Assembly (NCBI GenBank): GCA_021733835.1
Contig: JAIPKD010000004.1
Location: forward strand, 1-64,000
From: Verrucomicrobiota bacterium
Lineage (GTDB): Bacteria; Verrucomicrobiota; Verrucomicrobiia; Limisphaerales; JAIPKD01
Length of the DNA: 64,000 nucleotides
Direction: 5' to 3'
Below the pieces are notes generated by a model, which ran no database searches, had not been told where the DNA came from, and was given only the letters and a program-made list of their open reading frames with translations. Below, piece by piece: positions 1 to 8,353 of the stretch (the first letter of the stretch is position 1; each line of letters starts with the position of its first letter). Both the position numbers and the translations under genes were made by a program.

Positions 1-2345
1 TCAAATACAACCACGTTCTCACCTTCACGCTCGACCCGCAGGCGTGTGTCGCCCTTGAAAACATCGACGCCTGTACGTGTCCACAGCCGGCAGCGTTGTC
101 CGAGCTCGGACAAGAGGCTCGCCGAGGTCAGTGAATTATCCGCCCATTTCAAATCGACTTCGAATCCGCCGCGGGCCTTGAGTCCCCGCACATAGCCGTC
201 GCTCCACGCGCTCGGCAACGCGGGAAGGAGCGACACATCGCCGGCATGGCTTTGGATCAGCATCTCCGCCAGCGCCGCCGTTCCCCCGAAATTACCATCT
301 ATTTGAAACGGCGGATGCGTATCGAACAGGTTCGGCAATGTCGATTTTTGCAGTAAGAGCGACAAGTTCTCATAAGCCTTCTCGGCTTCTTCTAGTCGCG
401 CCCAGAAATTGATAATCCATGCCCTGCTCCAACCCGTGTGCCCGCCGCCATGCTCAAGCCTGTAAACGAGTGATTTCTCGGCCGCCGCGGCAAGCTCAGG
501 TGTTCCGCGTAGAGTAATCTGATCACCGGGATGCAGCGCGTACAGGTGCGAGACATGCCGATGCCCCGGCTCCGGTTCCTTAAACTCCGTGGCCCATTCC
601 ATCAGCCGCCCGTCGGAACCGATTCCCGGCATAGCAAGGTTTGATTTCACCTCTCGCGCAGTCTCGGTAAACGAGTCCTCTATTCCGAGGATTTCCGACG
701 CCTCGATACAATTGTCCAACAAGCCCCGGATTATCTCCTGATCCATCGACGGCCCCATCGAAAGACAAGCTCGGTCGCCGTCCGGCGTGAAAAACGAATT
801 CTCCGGTGATATCGAAGGGCCGGAAACGAGCTTACCGGTCTTCGGATTTTCGACGAGGTAGTCGAAGAAGAACAAGGCTGCTTCTTTCATGGTCGGATAC
901 GCGCGTTCCGCCAGGAACTCCTTGTCGCCCGTAAATAAAAAATGCTCCCACAGGTGATTGACCGACCACGCGGCGCCCATCGGCCACATGCCGTAATGGA
1001 TGCTCCCTATCGGACTCGTGAACCACCAGGCGTCCGTCGTATGATGCGCCACAAAACCACGGCAATTATACACATCCTCGGCCGTCTTACGGCCGCGCGG
1101 CTTGAGCGCGTCTATCAAGTCAAAGAACGGCTCGTGTAGTTCGGATAAATTACATACCTCGACCGGCCAGTAATTCATCTGAATATTGATGTTTACATGA
1201 TAATCGCTATTCCACGGCGCTTGGATATGCTCGTTCCAAATTCCTTGGAGGTTTGCAGGCATGCATCCCGGCCGCGACGAGGAGATCAGAAGATACCGTC
1301 CAAACTGAAAGTATAGCGCGAACAACTGCGGATCTCTCCCGCCGTCGTTAATTGCGGCAAGCCGCTCATCTGTAGGCAGCTTCTCGTTGTCCGCATGCCC
1401 TAACTCTAAGTCCACTCGCCGGAACAACCGCCGGTGTTCCTTCAAGTGATCCGATAAGGCATGTTCGTAGGTCTTACCTTCCAACCTTTCCAGGTAGCCG
1501 ACGCACTGTTGCGCCGGATCACTGCCACGGTAATCGGTCGCCGCAACCAGTTTCAACACCGCCGAGTCGGCGGCGCTGACCGAGATAGCGTCGCCGGCCG
1601 CACGCAATTCACCGCCATCGATACTAACCTTCAACCTGGACTCGAAGCGCACGCCGGAGTGCTCCTCACCCTGTACGGCGCGACCGCGCAGGACTATCGT
1701 GTTGCCTTCAACCGTCGCCTTCGCATCAGCCGGGCGTGTCAGACGAACCTTGAAGTTCAACGCCTTATCGCCATGCGCCGCTAAATGCACGTATATGGCC
1801 TGGTCGACCGGGCTCGAGAACACCTCGCGTTCGTAGGTGGTTTCTTCTACGGTATAAGTCACCTTCGCCAACGCCGAGTCCAAGTCCAGTTCACGACGGT
1901 AATCCTCGACTGTCCCGCCGTGATCAAACTCGAATTCGATATCACCAAGTGTCTGATAACTCCTTATCAACCGTGGGCCCATGAACTCACTCTGCATGAT
2001 CCGTTGCGCCTCAAGGTACTTGCCCTCGAACAACAGCCCCCTCGCCTCGTCCAAATGCTCGTATGCGCCCTCGCGATCCCTGTCCACGGGACTCCCCGCC
2101 CATAGCGTGTCCTCGTTCAACTGGATGCGTTCCTCCTCTACGCCGCCGAATACCATAGCGCCCAGACGCCCATTGCCGATGGGCAGGGCCTGGACCCATT
2201 TCTCCGCGGGCTTCTCATACCATAACACCCACTCGGACGCGCGCATACACGGCGTAATCAATATAGCGCTAAGTACGATAAGAATTGAAATACAAACTCG
2301 AAGAACCTTCGAACCGGCACAGCATGGATCAATTCTACTTTTCAT
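1..2345 (-). CDS. GH95-family alpha-L-fucosidase, secreted, 3' end off window
   Basis: The minus strand reads open from an ATG at 2345 to the left edge, about 781 codons, so the C-terminus is missing. The first ~37 residues form a long signal peptide (hydrophobic run [15 protein letters not shown]). The mature start has the family hallmark [20 protein letters not shown] followed by GAMVFGG, with NEDTLWAG close behind. Further in come PANLQGIWN, the AIHIN-like [12 protein letters not shown], and SPENSF. These are typical of GH95 (N-terminal beta-sandwich plus an alpha/alpha-six barrel), whose members release alpha-1,2-linked fucose, or galactose in some subgroups. It is divergent from leuD with a 213-bp gap. 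Family sure, substrate inferred. Confidence 0.9.
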   Translation of the reverse strand, partial: MKSRIDPCCAGSKVLRVCISILIVLSAILITPCMRASEWVLWYEKPAEKWVQALPIGNGRLGAMVFGGVEEERIQLNEDTLWAGSPVDRDREGAYEHLDEARGLLFEGKYLEAQRIMQSEFMGPRLIRSYQTLGDIEFEFDHGGTVEDYRRELDLDSALAKVTYTVEETTYEREVFSSPVDQAIYVHLAAHGDKALNFKVRLTRPADAKATVEGNTIVLRGRAVQGEEHSGVRFESRLKVSIDGGELRAAGDAISVSAADSAVLKLVAATDYRGSDPAQQCVGYLERLEGKTYEHALSDHLKEHRRLFRRVDLELGHADNEKLPTDERLAAINDGGRDPQLFALYFQFGRYLLISSSRPGCMPANLQGIWNEHIQAPWNSDYHVNINIQMNYWPVEVCNLSELHEPFFDLIDALKPRGRKTAEDVYNCRGFVAHHTTDAWWFTSPIGSIHYGMWPMGAAWSVNHLWEHFLFTGDKEFLAERAYPTMKEAALFFFDYLVENPKTGKLVSGPSISPENSFFTPDGDRACLSMGPSMDQEIIRGLLDNCIEASEILGIEDSFTETAREVKSNLAMPGIGSDGRLMEWATEFKEPEPGHRHVSHLYALHPGDQITLRGTPELAAAAEKSLVYRLEHGGGHTGWSRAWIINFWARLEEAEKAYENLSLLLQKSTLPNLFDTHPPFQIDGNFGGTAALAEMLIQSHAGDVSLLPALPSAWSDGYVRGLKARGGFEVDLKWADNSLTSASLLSELGQRCRLWTRTGVDVFKGDTRLRVEREGENVVVF

Positions 2346-2558
2346 GATATATCAATAATTAATCTTTCGTTCCCGTTTGTATCCATTCTATCGCCGTCGT
2401 AATCGATGTAAACTCCAATCAGCCTGATAACCGAGTCGTGCAAATGCAAACAACAATGCAGAACCGCCTGGCCGGTCTCAGGCGTATCCCAAGCCCTGTT
2501 TTCAAAACCAATGTGAATCTGATTGAAAAATCGGAGGATTGAGTTCAAATTCTAGCTC

Positions 2559-3116
2559 ATGGAATCGAGAATCGAAGGGCCGGTTTTTGTCGTAGGAGAT
2601 AACATCGATACGGATCAAATTATCCCTGCGCAATACTTGAATCTTGTACCGACTATCCGTGAGGAATACGAACAGTTGGGCGGTTACGCACTGTGCGGCC
2701 TCCCCGATACGGCATATCCGATCAGATACGTCAACGAAGGCGAAGTGAACAGCGAGTATCCCATTGTCGTTGCAGGCCGGAATTTCGGCTGCGGCAGCTC
2801 GCGGGAGCATGCGCCCATTGCGCTCGGCGCGGCAGGGTGCAAGGCGGTTATCGCCCAAAGCTTTGCGAGGATTTTCTTTCGGAACTCTATCGCAACAGGT
2901 GAGGTGTATCCATGCGAGTGCGATGAAAGGCTATGCGAGAAATTAAAAACCGGCGATGTAATAGCACTCGACCTCGAGTCCGGCGAATTTATGATTAAAT
3001 CCACCGGCGCGACATATCAATTGAAACCACTCGGAGAAGTTAAACCCGTAGTTGATGCAGGCGGATTATTCAATTACGCGCGTCAACAGGGCATGATTCC
3101 ATCAGAACCACAATAA
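2559..3116 (+). CDS. leuD: 3-isopropylmalate dehydratase small subunit
   Basis: 185 residues, of the short swivel-domain form (about 160-200 aa) that pairs with a separate LeuC. It isomerises 2-isopropylmalate to 3-isopropylmalate in leucine synthesis. The N-terminus has [15 protein letters not shown], the substrate-specificity loop, followed by [21 protein letters not shown], the diagnostic LeuD/aconitase swivel motif. An upstream GGAGG lies about 21 nt from the ATG, too far to be convincing. Only 25 bp separate it from ilvN, so the two are probably co-transcribed as a branched-chain amino-acid pair. leuC is not in the window. Confidence 0.95.
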   Translation: MESRIEGPVFVVGDNIDTDQIIPAQYLNLVPTIREEYEQLGGYALCGLPDTAYPIRYVNEGEVNSEYPIVVAGRNFGCGSSREHAPIALGAAGCKAVIAQSFARIFFRNSIATGEVYPCECDERLCEKLKTGDVIALDLESGEFMIKSTGATYQLKPLGEVKPVVDAGGLFNYARQQGMIPSEPQ

Positions 3117-3141
3117 TCCTTAAGAACAGTAACAGGCTACC

Positions 3142-3615
3142 ATGAGACATACCATCTCCGTTCTAGTCGAGAATAAGTTCGGCGTGTTGACCCGGATCGC
3201 GGGGTTATTCAGCGGCCGCGGGTTCAATATCGACACTCTCAATGTCGGGCCCACCCAAGATCAACATACGTCGCGTATGACTATCGTAACCCGCGGCGAT
3301 GACGCCACGCTCGATCAAATAGTCAAACAACTGGAAAAACTCGTCGAAGTATTGCATGTCCACGACTTCAGAGAAGGCGAATATATCGATAGAGAACTCG
3401 TCCTCGTGAAAGTCTCCGTCAATCCCAAGACCAGGGCCGAGGTCATGCAGATCAACGACATCTTCCGCACTAAAATTGTCGATGTCCAACCCAATAACCT
3501 CACCATCGAGGTCACCGGCGACGAGAGTAAGGTCGAAAAGTTTATCGAGCTGATGAAGCCGTTCGGGCTCCTTGCCCTCACGCGTACAGGTAAGGTCGCT
3601 CTACCGCGGAACTAG
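3142..3615 (+). CDS. ilvN: Acetolactate synthase small (regulatory) subunit
   Basis: 157 residues, the usual length of IlvN/IlvH. The N-terminal ACT domain is clear (HTISVLVENKFGVLTRIAGL, then FSGRGFNIDTLNVGPT), followed by the C-terminal ALS_ss domain with TRAEVMQI and EVTGDESKVEKFIELMKPFG. It activates the catalytic subunit IlvB and confers valine feedback inhibition; the ACT domain binds the amino acid. It follows leuD at 25 bp on the same strand. The catalytic subunit gene is not in the window. The gap after it is filled by a dispersed repeat. Confidence 0.95.
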   Translation: MRHTISVLVENKFGVLTRIAGLFSGRGFNIDTLNVGPTQDQHTSRMTIVTRGDDATLDQIVKQLEKLVEVLHVHDFREGEYIDRELVLVKVSVNPKTRAEVMQINDIFRTKIVDVQPNNLTIEVTGDESKVEKFIELMKPFGLLALTRTGKVALPRN

Positions 3616-3657
3616 GGGTAAATTGCGCTAATCCGCATATATCGGGCATGATCAATC

Positions 3658-3784
3658 TTTGGAGCGCGACTTTGCTGAAAGCCAGTCGCTGCACTCCCGA
3701 AAAGCCGTTGCCCCCGGTAATCGAATATAGCCATGGCATTCGCAGCCGCTGCGGCTGATCCTTCGGACACAGCCGCGCTCCAAA
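3658..3784. repeat. Dispersed MITE-like element, copy A (full length)
   Basis: About 121-127 bp bounded by inverted ends TTTGGAGCGCG and CGCGCTCCAAA. The imperfect end match runs on for some 34 bp: the left end continues into GCTGAAAGCCAG, and the right end carries GCGGCTGATCC and CGGACACAGCCGCG. The right half can also fold locally, with arms GCGGCTG and CAGCCGC. Related sequence occurs at 17912, 26321, 27500 and 45041. It encodes nothing and lies between the converging ends of ilvN and a histidine kinase gene. Confidence 0.75.
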
Positions 3785-3798
3785 ATGAGAATTGCTGA

Positions 3799-6057
3799 TC
3801 ACGCGTTCGTCGCTTTTTCCGCCTTAGCGTTGTTATGTAAGTACCCCCAGTGCTCGATTACCCGCCGAACATCGATAACATTAAGGGGCTTGGACAGGTA
3901 ATCATCGAGCCCCGCCTTCAGATAACGCTCCCTGTCTCCGACAAGCGCGTTGCCGGTCATAGCCACAAGCACCGGCTTCTCGTTGCTCCGCGCGGATTCG
4001 CGAATGCGCTTGGATGTCTCGATTCCTCCCATATCCGGCATCTGCATATCCAGGAAGACTAAGTCGTATGAGTTATGCATGAGAAATTTCAATGCCTCGG
4101 CGCCGCTGACGGCGACATCCGGCTGGTACCCGAGGCGTTTCAAGTAACCTTGGCATACCTTACGGTTGATCTGATTATCGTCGACAAGGAGAATCCGCAA
4201 CGGGACGCGTTTGCTCAGTTCCGGATCAAACGGCGATTCCTTTTTCCTCTCTCTGGTGATGTACGTAGCGCCTGTAACGGCGCTTCTGATTACCTCCAGG
4301 ATTTCACCGTGGCATAATGGTTTCTTTAACCAGAACAAGGAAATGTCATCCGTCACTCCGGAATTACACTGCTTTAACGGTTGATAGGAAGTCACTATGA
4401 TCGGCAACGGTCTTTTCCCTGCATTATTGAGGAGCCTTTCAATAAAGTCTCCGCGTATACCCGGCTCCGAACTCCAAACGTCACCGGAAACCATCACCAA
4501 ATCGCAATTCATTGTCCCCTCCCGGTTATCCAATGAATCAAGCCGCGGTGTATCCATCGCAAAGCCAAGCCCCCATCGCGCGAATAGATGGGTCAGAATC
4601 CGCCTGTTAACTTCATCGGTTTCTATCAATAACGCCTGCTTGCCGTCCAAATCGTCTTGTTTCTTGCGTGTTTGCGCTTCAGAGGCGCCGGACACAGCAA
4701 GCGCCCTGGCGGTAAAGTGAAAAGCCGCCCCCCTGCCGCTATCGCTGATAACCCAAATATTGCCGCCCATTAAATCGACCAAGCGCTTACTTATCGCTAA
4801 TCCTAAGCCGGTACCCGAATACGTTTTTGTATCCGTGCTGTCCACTTGCATGAATGAATCGAATATATGCTCCTGAAGATTCAACGGAATACCAGATCCT
4901 GTATCGCTGACAATGAAATGTAGTTTGAATTCATCCGCGCTACCGGTCTCCGATATTTCATTTGCGAGCTCTACATTAACCGTTATCCCGCCTGTTTCCG
5001 TGAATTTAATACCGTTACTGATCAGATTGACCAGTACCTGCCGGAGCCGTACGGGGTCTGCCTGTATCCACGCCGGCACATCGTCATCCACAAAATAAGC
5101 GAGGTTCAATCCAATCTCTACCGCCTTCTGGACAAACAACTCAAGCGCTTCCTCTATGCATTTGAAAAGACTGAAAGGGCGTTTCTGGATTTTGATCTTG
5201 CCTGACTCGATCTTGGATAAATCCAGAATATCATTTGTAAGCTCCAACAGCGCCTCCGCGCTAATATTAATATTGTCAACGTACTCCCTTTGCGTATTGT
5301 CTAAATCCGTCTCACTCAGCAGCGTGGTCATTCCAAGCACGCCGTTCATCGGATTCCGGATTTCATGGCTCATGTTAGCCAGAAAAATCGACTTCGCCTG
5401 AGAGGCGCTCTCAAGCCTCTGGTTTAACGAGCACAATTCCGAATTGCTGTCGAGCAATTGTCTCTGACTCTCGCGTAGCGCGCGGTACGCTTCGTCACGC
5501 TGTAACTGGTTTATAAACGCCCGACTATGATACCGGATACGCGCAAGCAACTCTATCTTATCGGGAAGCTTAACAAGATAATCATTAGCGCCCAAACTGA
5601 ATACACGACTCTTTATCTCAGGATTGTTGTCGGTGGAAAGAACAATTATGGGGATATCACGCGATTCCTGCATCTCCCTGAACCTCACAAGCAACTCGAA
5701 TCCGTCTATCTCAGGCATGATCAGGTCAAGTAATATTACGGTGGGCTTGATCTTAACTACCGTATCAACCGCAGTACCGGGATTTTGACAAAAGTGAAAG
5801 TCTACATCCGCCTGTTCTTCCACACACTTGCGTACCGCTTCACCGACAAGGGGCTGATCATCGATTAAACAAACCAATGTCATATATTCAGGAAGCAATG
5901 GGTGAGGCTCGATCCGCGCAAATTTATTCTCTTCTTTCATAAATCCTTCGCTCGGGACTTCCGTACCCAGAGTACCACTACTGAGCAGGCATCCCCATTC
6001 CGCCGTCATTACACCCTCTCTCTTGAGGTTACAATTGTCCCCTCGAAAAAAACACAA
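3799..6057 (-). CDS. Hybrid sensor histidine kinase: REC-HisKA-HATPase-degenerate REC-REC
   Basis: 752 residues in the longest reading. The order is an N-terminal receiver (acceptor D111 in [12 protein letters not shown]), a coiled linker (about 180-220), HisKA with H231 in [16 protein letters not shown], an HATPase_c domain ([23 protein letters not shown]), a middle receiver-like domain without a clear acceptor, and a final canonical receiver ([13 protein letters not shown]). It has no membrane segment or sensor domain, so the input is probably another kinase acting on the first receiver. The start is uncertain: codon 17 (position 6009) or 40 (position 5940, preceded by AAGGA at close spacing) is as likely as 6057. 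No output DNA-binding domain or partner is adjacent. Confidence 0.88.
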   Translation of the reverse strand: MCFFRGDNCNLKREGVMTAEWGCLLSSGTLGTEVPSEGFMKEENKFARIEPHPLLPEYMTLVCLIDDQPLVGEAVRKCVEEQADVDFHFCQNPGTAVDTVVKIKPTVILLDLIMPEIDGFELLVRFREMQESRDIPIIVLSTDNNPEIKSRVFSLGANDYLVKLPDKIELLARIRYHSRAFINQLQRDEAYRALRESQRQLLDSNSELCSLNQRLESASQAKSIFLANMSHEIRNPMNGVLGMTTLLSETDLDNTQREYVDNINISAEALLELTNDILDLSKIESGKIKIQKRPFSLFKCIEEALELFVQKAVEIGLNLAYFVDDDVPAWIQADPVRLRQVLVNLISNGIKFTETGGITVNVELANEISETGSADEFKLHFIVSDTGSGIPLNLQEHIFDSFMQVDSTDTKTYSGTGLGLAISKRLVDLMGGNIWVISDSGRGAAFHFTARALAVSGASEAQTRKKQDDLDGKQALLIETDEVNRRILTHLFARWGLGFAMDTPRLDSLDNREGTMNCDLVMVSGDVWSSEPGIRGDFIERLLNNAGKRPLPIIVTSYQPLKQCNSGVTDDISLFWLKKPLCHGEILEVIRSAVTGATYITRERKKESPFDPELSKRVPLRILLVDDNQINRKVCQGYLKRLGYQPDVAVSGAEALKFLMHNSYDLVFLDMQMPDMGGIETSKRIRESARSNEKPVLVAMTGNALVGDRERYLKAGLDDYLSKPLNVIDVRRVIEHWGYLHNNAKAEKATNA

Positions 6058-6185
6058 CAGCTTATATTTCCATTAGATTACCATAAACTTACTTAATACA
6101 TAAATTACTATCAATAGAAAAAGAAGCGAAAAATGTACGTAATCCAACAAACTCCTTCAATTGGATTTAGCTACGAAAATCTCAT

Positions 6186-6222
6186 ATTTCAAATCTGAAA
6201 TCTCAAATCTCAAATCTCAAAT
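6186..6222. repeat. AAATCTC heptamer microsatellite
   Basis: A short run of the 7-mer AAATCTC with one variant unit, directly downstream of purM. A shorter, more decayed copy lies at 8240-8280 downstream of pnp. Seen in sequence only; no function is inferred. Confidence 0.6.
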
Positions 6223-6239
6223 ATATAAGCCCGGGATAA

Positions 6240-7298
6240 TCATTTCAGATGCACCTCGTGCGCGCCTTTGGCAATCTCACCGATCACCCATGCCGAGTGC
6301 TTTCGTGCGCGGATAGACCTCATCAAGGCATCGGCTTGTCCCGTATCAACAATCAAGACCATGCCGATGCCCATATTAAATGTTTGATGCATCTCGGCAT
6401 CTACAATCCTGCCTTCACGCTGTATGATATCGAAAATAGACGGGACTTCCCAAGACCCCTTGCGGATTATTGCATCACAGTTCTTCGGCATTACACGCGG
6501 AAGGTTGTCAATGAATCCGCCACCCGTAATATGCGCCATCCCTTTTATCGCAATACCACTGCCATTGTTGTTGAACCTCTTCAGTAGCCCACCGGTCAAT
6601 GGCCCGTATGACCGATGCACTTTAAGCAGCTCATCGCCGATAGAACAGTCCAGTCCTGCCACCCGGCTGCCGGGCTTAAGCTTCATCACATCAAATACCA
6701 CGCGCCGCGCCAGCGAGTACCCGTTCGTATGCAACCCACTCGATCCAAGCCCTATCAGTATATCTCCCGGTTTTATCCTGCGCCCGTCCAGAATCCTCGA
6801 CCTCTCGACTACACCGACAATGGTGCCGCTCACGTCGTATTCGCCGGCCGAGTAGAATCCCGGCATTTGTGCCGTTTCCCCGCCTATCAACGCGCAATGG
6901 TTCTCAGCACAAGCCTTGGCGAAGCCCTCGATAATCTTTGTAAACACCCCCTCCTCCAGCTTGCCCGCTCCTAAATAATCGAGAAAAAATAACGGCTCCG
7001 CGCCAATGACGATTATATCGTTCACGCAATGATTGACCAAGTCCTGGCCGATGGTGTCATGACGGTTTACGGCAAATGCGACCTTGAGCTTAGTGCCGAC
7101 ACCGTCGACACTCGAGACCAAAACGGGTTTACGGTATTTCTTTGTGTCCAGCGCGAATAACCCGCCGAATCCTCCGACTGTCCCTATTACACCCTTACGC
7201 TTGGTTCGTCCCAAGAGTGTGGGCAAGCCAAGTTTCAACCGATTCCCAAGGTCAATATCGACCCCGGCGCGCGCGTATTCTTTTCTTTTCTTCGGCAT
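6240..7298 (-). CDS. purM: Phosphoribosylformylglycinamidine cyclo-ligase (AIR synthetase)
   Basis: 352 residues, the standard PurM length. It catalyses the ATP-dependent ring closure of FGAM to AIR, the fifth step of purine synthesis. Visible motifs are YARAGVDID at the start, the glycine-rich GTVGGFGGLF, SSVDGVGTKLKVA (nucleotide and substrate loop), HCVNDIIVIGAEPLFFLDYL, ALIGGETAQMPGFY and GLHTNGYSLARR. It appears monocistronic: the gene upstream (hsp20) ends in a strong terminator, and a repeat-bearing gap lies downstream. Confidence 0.97.
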   Translation of the reverse strand: MPKKRKEYARAGVDIDLGNRLKLGLPTLLGRTKRKGVIGTVGGFGGLFALDTKKYRKPVLVSSVDGVGTKLKVAFAVNRHDTIGQDLVNHCVNDIIVIGAEPLFFLDYLGAGKLEEGVFTKIIEGFAKACAENHCALIGGETAQMPGFYSAGEYDVSGTIVGVVERSRILDGRRIKPGDILIGLGSSGLHTNGYSLARRVVFDVMKLKPGSRVAGLDCSIGDELLKVHRSYGPLTGGLLKRFNNNGSGIAIKGMAHITGGGFIDNLPRVMPKNCDAIIRKGSWEVPSIFDIIQREGRIVDAEMHQTFNMGIGMVLIVDTGQADALMRSIRARKHSAWVIGEIAKGAHEVHLK

Positions 7299-7390
7299 CT
7301 CGTGAAATACAAATTAACCAATCACAATAAAAACCAACCAATCTGCATCTTACGTACGATAGCTTCTATGACAACACTAAGTTTTTCATA

Positions 7391-7423
7391 AAAAAAACCC
7401 CGCAGTTCCAGACTGCGGGGTTT
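7391..7423 (-). terminator. Rho-independent terminator of hsp20
   Basis: On the minus strand, just after the hsp20 stop, a perfect stem AAACCCCGCAGT / ACTGCGGGGTTT closes a short loop and is followed by a run of seven T. The other strand also ends in TTTC, so weak bidirectional action is possible. Confidence 0.9.
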
Positions 7424-7443
7424 CTTCATTCAACCTATTAACC

Positions 7444-7920
7444 TCAGGTAACCTTTACATCGATGGCCTTCGGTTTTGCCTTTTCACTCTTGGCCACGTT
7501 AAGTGTCAATATACCGTTCTTGAACTCGGCATTGACGTTTGAACTATCCGCATCGTCCGGCAGACCAAAGGAACGACTGAACTTTCCGTAACCGCGTTCC
7601 ACACGGTGATATTTCCGGCCCTTTTCTTCCTTCTCGAATTTCCGGTCACCGGTAATCGTAAGAACACCGTTTTCCACTGTCACGGACAAGTCTTCCTTCT
7701 TAACTTCCGGCAACTCTGCCTTGATGCAGTAAGTGTTTTCGTCTTCGGAGATATCCACAAGCGGCGCCCATTCGGAGAAGGTCAATTTCTCTTCTCCACC
7801 TTCCTTTTTCATCGGCAACCGCCCGAAGGTATTATCGAATAACGACATCATCCGATTTTGGATGTCCTCCATCTCACGAAGCGGATTCCATTTATTTTCT
7901 CTACGCGTTAGACTATTCAT
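7444..7920 (-). CDS. Small heat-shock protein, Hsp20/alpha-crystallin family
   Basis: 158 residues with a class-A IbpA/Hsp18-like layout: an N-terminal arm with WNPLREMEDIQNRMMSLFD, an alpha-crystallin domain (about 48-150) starting WAPLVDISEDENTYCIKAELPEVKKEDL, and the family motif ENGVLTITG and, near the end, FKNGILTLNVAK. It is an ATP-independent holdase. The start is fixed by a strong AGGAAGGAG about 7 nt upstream of the ATG. It has its own terminator and a 433-bp leader region holding an inverted repeat (8052-8079). A second, diverged Hsp20 belongs to the gas-vesicle region (41692-42219). Confidence 0.95.
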   Translation of the reverse strand: MNSLTRRENKWNPLREMEDIQNRMMSLFDNTFGRLPMKKEGGEEKLTFSEWAPLVDISEDENTYCIKAELPEVKKEDLSVTVENGVLTITGDRKFEKEEKGRKYHRVERGYGKFSRSFGLPDDADSSNVNAEFKNGILTLNVAKSEKAKPKAIDVKVT

Positions 7921-8051
7921 ATAGCTACTCCTTCCTACGGCGACAGAATTCCGCGTGATCCGGCTGATCGCCGTTTCAACCGGTCACTCCATTTCCATTT
8001 CTGTACCTTTAATTCAAAGAACCGTTTGATCGCGCCTTACCATCGGCAAGC

Positions 8052-8082
8052 CACGTTTATTATGTAAACATAAACCGTGCCA
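8052..8082 (-). promoter_or_regulatory. Imperfect dyad and -24-like box upstream of hsp20
   Basis: The 433-bp gap 7921-8353 holds no gene. About 130 bp before the hsp20 ATG lies an imperfect dyad, with arms CACGTTTATTATG and CATAAACCGTG around TAAA. Overlapping it on the minus strand is TGGCACGG, a perfect sigma-54 -24 box. The matching -12 position reads ATGTT instead of TTGCW, so the promoter call is weak. The dyad could be a repressor site. It matches neither CIRCE nor the palindromes upstream of gvpA. Confidence 0.35.
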
Positions 8083-8239
8083 GAAAACATTAATATACAT
8101 AAGTACCTAATCATCAGTTATTTAAGGGATTCGAATATATACCTAATGTGACATTATGACACAGGTTTGCAGATGCTTCGGTGTGCCATATTGTCTCAGT
8201 TGGTCTGTTTGTCACAGGAGTATGGGGGAGGATGCAAAG

Positions 8240-8280
8240 ATTTCAAATCTCAGATTGTTAGATATGAAATCTCAAATCAA
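8240..8280. repeat. Decayed AAATCTC repeat
   Basis: Contains TTTCAAATCTCAGAT and GAAATCTCAAATC, the same 7-mer family as 6186-6222. It sits between the pnp terminator and the hsp20 leader. Confidence 0.45.
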
Positions 8281-8316
8281 AAGAAAAACCGCTTATCCTC
8301 GGCGGACAAGCGGTTC
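8281..8316 (-). terminator. Rho-independent terminator of rpsO-pnp
   Basis: Minus-strand hairpin with arms AACCGCTT and AAGCGGTT around a GC-rich loop, followed by TTTTTCTTTT, about 38 nt after the pnp stop. Confidence 0.85.
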
Positions 8317-8353
8317 GGTGGTTAGTTAATTTCTATTCTTTCGAGCAACTGGA

